DNA of 6,250 nucleotides from Betaproteobacteria bacterium (GTDB taxonomy: Bacteria > Pseudomonadota > Gammaproteobacteria > Burkholderiales > Burkholderiaceae_C): NCBI GenBank assembly GCA_005882155.1, contig VBCQ01000291.1, positions 1-6,250 of the forward strand, given 5' to 3'. Under the pieces are notes generated by a model. The model searched no databases. It saw only the letters and a program-made list of their open reading frames with translations, and had not been told where the DNA came from. Positions within the stretch are counted from its first letter, which is position 1, and every line of letters begins with the position of its first letter. Positions 1 through 6,020 of the stretch are shown piece after piece. Made by a program: the position numbers and the translations under genes.

Positions 1-16
1 AGTCGAAGATTTCCAT
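1..16 (-). CDS. Start of a gene running off the left edge (5 codons; possibly GMP reductase)
   Basis: On the minus strand an ATG at 16-14 opens a frame reading MEIFD before the window ends. It lies 48 nt downstream of the stop of the minus-strand gene at 65-751 and points the same way, so the two could be co-transcribed. The five residues match the start I remember for betaproteobacterial GMP reductases of the IMPDH/GMPR family (MEIFDYDN...), but five residues cannot prove that. No strong Shine-Dalgarno is visible ahead of the ATG, so this could also be a chance ATG. The rest of the gene must be read from the neighbouring sequence. Confidence 0.3.
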
Positions 17-64
17 GGTGAGGCCGAAAATTCTACGCGTGGCGCTGGCTGCGGCCGTGCGTGG

Positions 65-751
65 TCAGCGCTTGTCGGCTGCGCAAGCGCCGAGGGTCGA
101 CTGGGTCGCGGCGATCACGCGGCCGGCTGCCGTTTCGACCCAGCCGACGCTGGCGAGCCGGTCGGCGCGGCTGGCCTCGGGCAAGCGCAGCGCACGCAGG
201 TGCAGCACCGAGGGCTGCGACGCAAGCTCGTCGAGCGACAAGGGTCCGACGAGCGCGCGCACCAATTGACGCGCGACGGGGGTGCCTTCGCTACCGGCGG
301 GCACGCGCTCGACGAGCGCGGCATAGGCCACCGCATCGGCCGGCAACGGTCCGCGCTTGCGCACGCTGAGCTGAATGCCGATGTAGCCGTTCCACGCCGG
401 GCCATCGGCGATGCGCAGCTGCGGCGCACGGGCCTGCGTCAACGTCACACGGCGGACCTTCGTGGCGCGTGCAGTCGATGTGCCCGCGCGCGCAGTCGCT
501 TCCGGCATCGCCGCCGCAGCAAGCGGCGCGTCGTCGGCAGCCGGAACGATCCAGTCGAGCAACAGCACACGCTCGCGCCGCGGATCCTTCGGGTCTTGTG
601 CCGTCGCGGTCTGCCAGCACGACTCGCAATCGGCCGGCGTGAAGCGCTCGACCAGCACGGTCGGCGCGGGCGGTTTGCAATTGGTTGCGGCGACAGCGCT
701 GAGCGCGAACGTGAAAGCCATGACACCGGCGATGAACGAGGCTGAACCCAA
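65..751 (-). CDS. Probable exported hypothetical protein with a CxxC motif
   Basis: I do not recognise a named family. The stop (TGA at 67-65) is firm; the start is a choice. A TTG at 751 has AGGAG (761-757) five bases upstream and gives 228 residues without overlapping the divergent helicase gene. An ATG at 787 gives 240 residues but has no ribosome site and overlaps the helicase start by 15 bases. Either start leads into a hydrophobic segment ending near AVAA-TNC (residues 8-22 from the TTG), which looks like a signal peptide although the n-region lacks clear positive charge. No proper lipobox precedes Cys25. Residues 31-46 (TVLVERFTPADCESCW) resemble the first strand and CxxC of thioredoxin-like proteins such as DUF1223, with Cys42 and Cys45 as the pair. 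The rest does not clearly match that family. An envelope redox or metal-binding role is only a guess. Confidence 0.72.
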   Translation of the reverse strand: MGSASFIAGVMAFTFALSAVAATNCKPPAPTVLVERFTPADCESCWQTATAQDPKDPRRERVLLLDWIVPAADDAPLAAAAMPEATARAGTSTARATKVRRVTLTQARAPQLRIADGPAWNGYIGIQLSVRKRGPLPADAVAYAALVERVPAGSEGTPVARQLVRALVGPLSLDELASQPSVLHLRALRLPEASRADRLASVGWVETAAGRVIAATQSTLGACAADKR

Positions 752-756
752 GGCGA

Positions 757-761
757 CTCCT
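757..761 (-). promoter_or_regulatory. Shine-Dalgarno AGGAG favouring a TTG start
   Basis: Read on the minus strand, AGGAG lies five bases before TTG at 751-749 and is the only good ribosome-binding sequence near the start of the CxxC protein gene. The competing ATG at 787 has nothing similar upstream. This decides the start choice but remains an inference, because TTG starts are the least common of the three usual start codons. Confidence 0.42.
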
Positions 762-766
762 AGAAT
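761..766 (+). promoter_or_regulatory. uvrD: Possible -10 hexamer TAGAAT ahead of uvrD
   Basis: TAGAAT differs from the sigma-70 -10 consensus at one base and ends seven bases before the helicase ATG at 773. A transcript from it would begin at or very near the start codon, giving a leaderless message, which fits the absence of a Shine-Dalgarno there. No convincing -35 element occurs 16-18 bases upstream (around 737-744), so the call is weak. Confidence 0.2.
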
Positions 767-772
767 GCAAGC

Positions 773-3154
773 ATGATGAGTCTGCATTCTGACGACGCGC
801 CTTACAACGCTTCTGCCGCCGCTCCTGCACTGCTTGCCAATCTCAACCCCGAACAGCTCGCCGCGGTGACCTTGCCGGCGCGCCCGGCGCTGATTCTGGC
901 CGGCGCCGGATCGGGCAAGACGCGGGTGCTGACGACGCGCATCGCTTGGCTCATTCACACCGGCCAGGTCTCGCCGGGCGGCGTGCTCGCGGTGACCTTC
1001 ACCAACAAGGCGGCGAAGGAAATGCTGACGCGCTTGTCGGCGATGCTGCCGCTGCCGGTGCGCGGCATGTGGGTCGGCACTTTCCATGGCTTGTGCAATC
1101 GCTTCCTGCGCGCGCACTGGAAGCTCGCGGCCTTGCCGCAGGGCTTTCAGATTCTCGACTCGGCGGATCAGCTGTCGGCGGTCAAGCGCGTCATCAAGGC
1201 GATGAATCTCGACGAAGAGCGCTTCGTGCCGAAGCAGGTGACCTGGTTCATCGCCGGCAACAAGGAAGAGGGGCTTCGGCCGAAGGACGTCGAGATCCGC
1301 GACGAGCAGACGCGCACGATGGTGCAGGTGTACCAAGGCTATGAAGAGCAATGCCAGCGCGAAGGCGTAGTCGACTTCGCCGAGCTGATGCTGCGCACCT
1401 ACGAGCTGATGCGCGACAACGCTGCGCTGCGCGAACACTACCAGCGGCGCTTTCGCCACGTGCTGGTCGACGAGTTCCAAGATACCAACCGCCTGCAATA
1501 CGCGTGGCTCAAGATGTTTGCCGGACCTCCTCCAAACTCCTCGGCGATCTTCGCGGTCGGCGACGACGACCAGAGCATCTACGCCTTCCGCGGCGCGCAG
1601 GTCGGCAACATGGCCGACTTCGAGCGCGAGTTCAAGGTCGACCACGTCATCAAGCTCGAGCGCAACTACCGCTCGTTCGGCAACATCCTCGACGCGGCCA
1701 ACGAGCTGATCGCGAAGAACCAGCGGCGTCTCGGCAAGAACCTGCGCACCGAAGCCGGCCCCGGCGAGCCGGTGCGCGTCTACGAGGCCACCAGCGACTT
1801 TGCCGAGGCGCAGTGGTTTCTCGACGAAGCCAAGCAACTCCATCGCGAGGGCATCGCGCGCCACGACATCGCGCTCTTGTATCGCAGCAACGCGCAAAGC
1901 CGCGTGCTCGAGAGTGCGCTGTTCAACGCCGGCATTCCGTACAAGGTGTATGGCGGCTTGCGTTTCTTCGAGCGCGCCGAAGTCAAGCACGCGTTGTCGT
2001 ACCTGCGGCTGATCGAGAACCCGAACGACGACACCAGCTTTCTGCGCGTCGTGAATTTCCCGGCGCGCGGCATCGGCGCGCGCACGCTCGAGCAGTTGCA
2101 GGACGTCGCACGCGGCAGCGGCCGCAGCCTGTATCAAAGCGTCGGCTCGATGACCGGCAAGGGCGGCGTCAACCTGCTGGCCTTTGTCAAGAAGGTCGAC
2201 GCGATGCGCGATGCGACGCAAGGCAAGACCTTGCGCGAGATCATCGAGCACATGCTGGACGCGTCGGGCCTGGTCGAGTTCTACAAGACCGACAAGGAAG
2301 GCAAGGACCGACTCGAGAACCTCGACGAATTGGTCAACGCGGCCGAGGCCTTCGTCACGCAGGAAGGGTTCGGCAAGGATGCTGTCGCGCTGCCGATCGA
2401 TGAAACCTCCGTTCGCCCTGAGCCTGTCGAAGGGTCTTCGACAGGCTCAGCCCGAACCGCTGCGGTGCCCGACTCGGAAACCGGCGAGATCATGTCGCCG
2501 CTCGCCGCCTTCCTCACCCACGCCTCGCTCGAAGCGGGCGACAACCAAGCACAAGCCGGCACCGACGCGATCCAGCTGATGACGGTTCACTCCGCCAAGG
2601 GCCTGGAGTTCGATGCGGTCTTCATCACCGGGCTCGAAGAGGGGCTGTTCCCGCACGAGAACAGCATCGCCGACATCGACGGGCTCGAAGAAGAGCGCCG
2701 CCTGATGTACGTCGCGATCACGCGGGCGCGCAAGCGCCTGTACTTGAGCTTCAGCCAGACGCGGATGCTGCACGGGCAAACGCGCTACAACATCAAGAGC
2801 CGCTTCTTCGACGAGCTGCCCGAAGTCAACCTGCGCTGGATCACGCCGCGCAACCAGGGCTTCGGCTCGGGCTTCGCGCGCGAGTACCAGTCGGCGTGGT
2901 CGCGCGGCTCGGGTCTGCACTCGATCGTCGGCGCCGGCAAGGTCGAGGCGCGGCAGACACCAGCGCCGTATGCGCCGAAAGCAGCGAGCCATCGCCTGCG
3001 CTCCGGGCAGAGCGTGTTCCACAACAAGTTCGGCGAAGGCGTCATCGTCACGCTCGAAGGCGCGGGCGACGACGCGCGCGCGCAAATCAACTTCGGGCGC
3101 CACGGCATGAAGTGGCTTGCGCTGTCGGTCGCCAAGCTGACGCCGGTCAGTTGA
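773..3154 (+). CDS. uvrD: ATP-dependent DNA helicase II (UvrD/PcrA type)
   Basis: This is a 793-residue superfamily 1A 3'-5' DNA helicase, the family that removes UvrBC and excised DNA in nucleotide excision repair and works in mismatch repair. All signature motifs are present: Q-motif NPEQ (25-28), Walker A GAGSGKT (44-50), Ia VTFTNKAAKEM (74-84), TFHGL (103-107), II VDEFQDTN (232-239), III GDDDQSIYAFRGA (263-275), IV ERNYRS (296-301), V QLMTVHSAKGLEF (601-613) and VI around EEERRLMYVAITRA (639-652). A C-terminal Tudor-like segment (about 747-790, with FGEGVIV, LEG and KWL) separates UvrD/PcrA from Rep, though Rep-type annotation remains possible. E. coli UvrD is about 720 residues. Much of the excess lies in a linker near 530-575, where codons 547-562 derive from an inserted palindromic repeat. 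The adjacent ATG at 776 is an equally possible start; no Shine-Dalgarno is seen for either. The stop is 17 nt from the next gene. Confidence 0.95.
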   Translation: MMSLHSDDAPYNASAAAPALLANLNPEQLAAVTLPARPALILAGAGSGKTRVLTTRIAWLIHTGQVSPGGVLAVTFTNKAAKEMLTRLSAMLPLPVRGMWVGTFHGLCNRFLRAHWKLAALPQGFQILDSADQLSAVKRVIKAMNLDEERFVPKQVTWFIAGNKEEGLRPKDVEIRDEQTRTMVQVYQGYEEQCQREGVVDFAELMLRTYELMRDNAALREHYQRRFRHVLVDEFQDTNRLQYAWLKMFAGPPPNSSAIFAVGDDDQSIYAFRGAQVGNMADFEREFKVDHVIKLERNYRSFGNILDAANELIAKNQRRLGKNLRTEAGPGEPVRVYEATSDFAEAQWFLDEAKQLHREGIARHDIALLYRSNAQSRVLESALFNAGIPYKVYGGLRFFERAEVKHALSYLRLIENPNDDTSFLRVVNFPARGIGARTLEQLQDVARGSGRSLYQSVGSMTGKGGVNLLAFVKKVDAMRDATQGKTLREIIEHMLDASGLVEFYKTDKEGKDRLENLDELVNAAEAFVTQEGFGKDAVALPIDETSVRPEPVEGSSTGSARTAAVPDSETGEIMSPLAAFLTHASLEAGDNQAQAGTDAIQLMTVHSAKGLEFDAVFITGLEEGLFPHENSIADIDGLEEERRLMYVAITRARKRLYLSFSQTRMLHGQTRYNIKSRFFDELPEVNLRWITPRNQGFGSGFAREYQSAWSRGSGLHSIVGAGKVEARQTPAPYAPKAASHRLRSGQSVFHNKFGEGVIVTLEGAGDDARAQINFGRHGMKWLALSVAKLTPVS
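2411..2457. repeat. REP-like imperfect palindrome inside uvrD
   Basis: Arms 2411-2432 and 2436-2457 are 22 bases each around the 3-base centre GGT, and pair at 20 of 22 positions. The two mismatches are adjacent, at 2416-2417 against 2451-2452. The core is CTGAGCCTGTCGAAG and its complement. From memory, this is a dispersed palindrome seen many times per genome in betaproteobacteria and some other proteobacteria, often betrayed by the translated strings RPEPVEG or FALSLSKG. Here it is read in frame as VRPEPVEG followed by SSTGSART and contains no stop. It is the only copy in the window. It could mark REP insertion within a tolerant protein linker. Confidence 0.85.
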
Positions 3155-3171
3155 TCGGCACAATCGGGGCG

Positions 3172-4290
3172 ATGGGACTCTACAGCGCCGTGATCCGACC
3201 GATCCTGTTCCAGATCGATCCGGAACGGGCGCACGACATGGCGATACGCGCCGCCGAGCTCGCCGGCGGATCGAGCAGCCTGTGTTCCGCTGTCGCCGCT
3301 GCAGCCGGTGCGACCAGCCCGCGCTTGGCCATCGAAGTCGCCGGCATGGCGCTGCGCACGCCGCTCGGCCTGGCCGCCGGATTCGACAAGAGCGCTCGCG
3401 CCGTGCGCCTTCTGGCCGCACTCGGCTTCGGCCACATCGAGGTGGGGTCGATCTCGGCCGAGCCGTCAGCCGGCAACCCAGGACCGCGCTTGTTTCGCAT
3501 TCCGCAGGACCGCGGCATCGTCGTTCACTACGGCTTGCCCAACGACGGCGCCGAGCGTGTCGCGGCGCGGCTCGATGGGTCGCGTCTGCCGGTGCCGCTC
3601 GGCATCAACGTCGTCAGCACCAATCGCGGCCCCGAGGCGGCGAGCGACGCCGACGACACTGTGATCGCCGAGTACGTCAGCGCGGTGCGCCGCCTCCATG
3701 GCTGTGCCGACTACCTGTGCCTGAACTTGAGCTGCCCGAACACGCGCGATGGGCGTGACTTCTTTTCTGAGCGGCAACGCTTGACATCGCTGCTCGATGC
3801 GATCGATGCATTGCGCATCGCCAAGCCACTGTTCCTCAAGGTCGCACCGTTCGCGACAACGAGCGACATCGAAAGCTTTCTCGCCGCGGTCGAGCCGGCC
3901 CGCTGCGTCAGTGGCTTCTCGGTCAACCTGCCTGCGGGCAAGCCGCAAGGTCTCGCGACGCCGGCCTCGCAACTCGCGCGCATGCCCGGCGCGGTGTCGG
4001 GCCGACCGGCCGCCGGCGCGGCGGACCGAACGATTGCCGATCTGTTCGGGCGCGTTGACGTCAAGCGCTACCGCATCATCGGCTCGGGTGGGGTGTTCAG
4101 CGCCGCCGATGCGTACCGCAAGATCCGCCTCGGCGCCTCCATGGTGCAGCTGATGACCGCGCTGATCTACGAAGGTCCCGCGGTCGTCGGCACGATCAAT
4201 CGAGAGCTCGCGCGCTTGCTCGAGGCCGATGGGTTCGCACATGTCGATGAAGCGGTCGGCATCGATGCGCGGACCGGCTCTTCGCAATGA
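3172..4290 (+). CDS. Divergent class 2 dihydroorotate dehydrogenase-like flavoprotein (PyrD-like)
   Basis: This 372-residue protein belongs to the dihydroorotate dehydrogenase family, FMN-dependent TIM barrels that oxidise dihydroorotate in pyrimidine synthesis. Class 2 features are the N-terminal helix with FQIDPERAHDMA (13-24), which in class 2 enzymes helps attach to the membrane and reach quinone, then GLAAGFDK (66-73), GNPGPRLFR (101-109), SGRP (276-279), GSGGVFSAADA (304-314) and an end resembling human and bacterial class 2 enzymes (GPAVVG, then RELARLLEADGF). Key sites differ. The catalytic Ser of class 2 is Cys188 in NLSCPN (185-190), as in class 1. The NRMGFNN segment reads VHYGLPN (118-124), and GINIGKNK is replaced by GINVVSTN (144-151). 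Lys73, Lys223, Asn185 and Asn190 remain. It may be a true but unusual PyrD or a paralog with another substrate. The start at 3172 fits the family N-terminus and has GGGG nearby as a weak ribosome site. Its end overlaps the next gene by four bases. Confidence 0.88.
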   Translation: MGLYSAVIRPILFQIDPERAHDMAIRAAELAGGSSSLCSAVAAAAGATSPRLAIEVAGMALRTPLGLAAGFDKSARAVRLLAALGFGHIEVGSISAEPSAGNPGPRLFRIPQDRGIVVHYGLPNDGAERVAARLDGSRLPVPLGINVVSTNRGPEAASDADDTVIAEYVSAVRRLHGCADYLCLNLSCPNTRDGRDFFSERQRLTSLLDAIDALRIAKPLFLKVAPFATTSDIESFLAAVEPARCVSGFSVNLPAGKPQGLATPASQLARMPGAVSGRPAAGAADRTIADLFGRVDVKRYRIIGSGGVFSAADAYRKIRLGASMVQLMTALIYEGPAVVGTINRELARLLEADGFAHVDEAVGIDARTGSSQ

Positions 4291-5462
4291 CTGATCGCAG
4301 AACACTGCTCGAGCTCGGCAGCGGCGTCGCGCTCGCCGGCGCTGCGGGCCTCGCATGGCGTGCCTCGGATCAGGGCGTCTTCAGCACCGGCCGCGGTCCG
4401 GCGTACGAGGCCTGGGACCAGTGGAACGACGGCCCCGCGGGGTCACCGCTGCAGCTCGTGCGCGCAGCGATCCTCGCCGCGAATCCGCACAACTCGCAGC
4501 CTTGGCGCTTTCGCGCAGGTCATGGTGGAGGTGACGGCATCGACGTGTTCGCCGACCGCGCGCGCAACATCGGCAGCATCGATCCGACGCTTCGCGAGAT
4601 GCACATCGGCCTCGGCTGCGCAATCGAGAACCTGCTGCTCGCGGCGTCTGCCGCCGGCCTCGCGACGACGCTCGTGCTGCTGCCGAACGCTGCCGATCAG
4701 AGCCATGTGGCGCATGTCGCGCTGGCTCCCGGTCGCAGCGTCGTGTCGCCGCTTCACGCTGCGATCCCGCAGCGTCACACGCACCGCGGTCCCTACGAAA
4801 CGAACCGCCGGCTCGAGGACTCGGTGTTCAGCTCGCTCGCGGCCCTGGGTGCCGATCTGCCGCAGGTCGCGGTCAAGTGGTTCACGAGCGAGGCAGCGAG
4901 GCGCGACGTCGGTGCACGAATCATCGAGGCAGCGCAATCGATCGTCGCCGACGCGGACCAGTCGCGCGACAGCGGCGCATGGTTCCGCAACTCATGGAGC
5001 GAAGTTCAAGACCACCGCGACGGCCTGACGATCGACGCGCAGGCATTGCCGGCGTGGCTGCGCGTCGCCGCGAAAATCCTGCCGCCGGTGGACAGCGAGC
5101 GCGCCGACCGCATCTGGCTCGACAACACGCGCGACGTTCACGTTGCCACCGCGTCGGCCTTCGGCCTCGTGCTCGCGCGCGACGCGAGCGACAACGCGCA
5201 GCGCATGCAGGGCGGCCGGCTATGGCAACGCATGCACCTGTGGGCGCAGACGCAAGGCATTGCGATGCATCCGCTCAACCAGATGCCCGAGCGCGCCGAT
5301 CGTGAGCGCAGCCTCGGGCTCGCGCCGCGCTTTCAACGTGTGCTGGACGACCTCATCGGCAACACCGGCTGGCATGCGCTGATGCCGTTCCGCCTCGGTT
5401 ACGCGACGCGGCCGGCGCTGCGCAGCCCGCGCCGGCGTGCCGAAGAGGTATTGCAGGCCTGA
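4287..5462 (+). CDS. Nitroreductase-fold protein of the Acg/Rv3131 type, probably Tat-exported
   Basis: The 391-residue product resembles the Acg/Rv3131 group of nitroreductase-like flavoproteins, whose substrates are mostly unknown. Residues 61-75 carry AILAANPHNSQPWRF, matching the family's (S/N)xHNxQPWRF block that normally contacts FMN. Further family-like stretches are SIDPTLREMHIGLGCAIENLLLAA (97-120), IPQRHTHRGPY (160-170) and a C-terminal FRLGYATRP (368-376) followed by an Arg-rich tail. The N-terminus MTDRRTLLELG plus a hydrophobic run to Ala23 looks like a twin-arginine signal, although Leu-Leu-Glu replaces the usual Phe-Leu-Lys. No clear AxA cleavage site follows, so it may stay anchored. 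Export through Tat would suit a protein that folds around FMN first. The ATG overlaps the stop of the PyrD-like gene (ATGA), which argues for translational coupling and a shared task. Family is fairly sure; reaction is unknown. Confidence 0.85.
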   Translation: MTDRRTLLELGSGVALAGAAGLAWRASDQGVFSTGRGPAYEAWDQWNDGPAGSPLQLVRAAILAANPHNSQPWRFRAGHGGGDGIDVFADRARNIGSIDPTLREMHIGLGCAIENLLLAASAAGLATTLVLLPNAADQSHVAHVALAPGRSVVSPLHAAIPQRHTHRGPYETNRRLEDSVFSSLAALGADLPQVAVKWFTSEAARRDVGARIIEAAQSIVADADQSRDSGAWFRNSWSEVQDHRDGLTIDAQALPAWLRVAAKILPPVDSERADRIWLDNTRDVHVATASAFGLVLARDASDNAQRMQGGRLWQRMHLWAQTQGIAMHPLNQMPERADRERSLGLAPRFQRVLDDLIGNTGWHALMPFRLGYATRPALRSPRRRAEEVLQA

Positions 5463-5475
5463 CGCGGTTTCAGGC
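5457..5475. terminator. Weak hairpin between convergent genes
   Basis: GCCTGA (5457-5462) and TCAGGC (5470-5475) form a perfect 6-bp stem around a 7-base loop. The left arm contains the stop codon of the nitroreductase gene, and the hairpin lies in the 27-nt gap before the end of the convergent gene. No T-run follows on either strand, so it is not a standard intrinsic terminator. It could still pause or protect both transcripts, or be chance. Confidence 0.28.
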
Positions 5476-5489
5476 GAACGAATCAGGCT

Positions 5490-5894
5490 TCAGTAGCCGT
5501 AGCCGCGGTGCTCGCCGCGGTCATGATCCCAGCGATCCCAGCCGCGATGGTGACGGCGCCAGCCGGGGTGCTCTTCCCGCCAGCGTTGTTCGACCCATTG
5601 TTCCTGAACGAAGTAGACCGGCTCGCCGCACGCGCGGTAGACGTGGCAGTAGCGGCGCCAGTGCTGCTGTTGCTCCACCGGCACGTACAGGTAAACGGGA
5701 GTCCGGTTCTCGTAATAGCGAGAGCGCTCGATGATCACCGGCTGCGCATAAACCACTTCAGGCTGAAAGTTACCGATGTCGATGCGGCCGTACGCGCCCG
5801 GTTCGTTGATGCCGATGGACACCCCGACGTCGGTACGCGCGAATGCTGGTACCGCCACGCAAGCGGCCAAGGCAAGTGCTGCAGACTTTCTCAT
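5490..5894 (-). CDS. Small exported protein with Trp/His/Arg-rich tail
   Basis: The 134-residue product begins with a clear Sec signal peptide, MRKSAALALAACVAVPAFA, with cleavage expected after Ala19 (AFA-R). The mature part opens with DVGVSIGINEPGAYGRIDIGNF (22-43), then QPVII (51-55), PVYLYVP (66-72), a Cys pair in RYCHVYRACGEPVYFVQEQW (81-100; Cys83, Cys89), and a tail with repeated Trp, His, Arg and Gly (110-134). Similar short periplasmic proteins of unknown function are common in Burkholderiales as I remember them; I know no experimental role. The two cysteines could form a disulfide. The start at 5894 is supported by GGAGA six bases upstream and by the signal peptide; a longer frame opening at 5939 would bury it. 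It converges on the nitroreductase gene and lies downstream of the hydrolase gene at 6021, 126 nt away. Confidence 0.85.
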   Translation of the reverse strand: MRKSAALALAACVAVPAFARTDVGVSIGINEPGAYGRIDIGNFQPEVVYAQPVIIERSRYYENRTPVYLYVPVEQQQHWRRYCHVYRACGEPVYFVQEQWVEQRWREEHPGWRRHHRGWDRWDHDRGEHRGYGY

Positions 5895-5900
5895 GCGGGT

Positions 5901-5905
5901 TCTCC
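5901..5905 (-). promoter_or_regulatory. Shine-Dalgarno GGAGA of the small exported protein gene
   Basis: On the minus strand GGAGA lies six bases before the ATG at 5894-5892. It fixes that codon as the start rather than the upstream in-frame ATG at 5939, and it leaves a signal peptide right at the N-terminus. Confidence 0.6.
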
Positions 5906-5944
5906 AGGTTGTGAACAGCGTGTAGTTCCGTGGAACCACCCTGG
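5904..5944 (-). other. Possible 5' leader fold over the ribosome site
   Basis: In the leader of the small exported protein gene, read on the minus strand, CCAGG (5944-5940) can pair with CCTGG (5908-5904), whose last two G's belong to the Shine-Dalgarno. Nested inside is GTTCC-AC-GGAAC (5936-5925), a perfect 5-bp stem but with a 2-base spacer, too tight for a hairpin loop without opening a pair. The latter is also a possible dyad for a protein. Both arms are short, so a chance fold is quite likely. Confidence 0.18.
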
Positions 5945-6020
5945 TTTGAGTCCTGGAAATTCATCGAGTGCCGACCGGGGCGCAAGGGTTTGTTTCCGCA
6001 CCAGGCCGCAGCTGACCTCG

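Noticed and set aside
788..2251. Long minus-strand open frame antisense to uvrD, continuous with the gene at 65-751 (728 codons in total)
   Set aside because: The helicase on the plus strand has every family motif in order; the antisense frame shows only low-complexity Ala/Arg/Leu/Val text and is open because of GC-rich codon use. Only the part from 751 (or 787) down to 65 reads as a real protein.
1351..2403. 350-codon plus-strand frame overlapping uvrD
   Set aside because: It is a shifted frame of the helicase gene with Arg/Ala-rich, motif-free sequence.
2896..3171. Upstream in-frame extension of the PyrD-like gene
   Set aside because: The extension lies inside the helicase gene's Tudor segment in another frame. 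The ATG at 3172 gives the standard class 2 N-terminus directly.
3172..4290. Class 1 dihydroorotate dehydrogenase, suggested by NLSCPN
   Set aside because: The N-terminal helix, FDK and SGRP blocks, overall length and C-terminus all fit class 2; class 1A and 1B enzymes lack the N-terminal extension. The Cys is kept as an oddity, not a class assignment.
3466..4356. Minus-strand frame of 296 codons antisense to the PyrD-like gene
   Set aside because: Arg/Asp/Ala-rich without recognisable motifs, and fully opposite a clear flavoprotein gene.
5895..5939. Longer N-terminus for the small exported protein (start at 5939)
   Set aside because: It would put 15 residues before a textbook signal peptide, and the good Shine-Dalgarno sits before the ATG at 5894.
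5900..5940. Sigma-E-like promoter (GGAACTA) on the minus strand ahead of the exported protein gene
   Set aside because: No matching -10 sequence occurs at the expected 15-16 base spacing, and the site is too close to the start codon.
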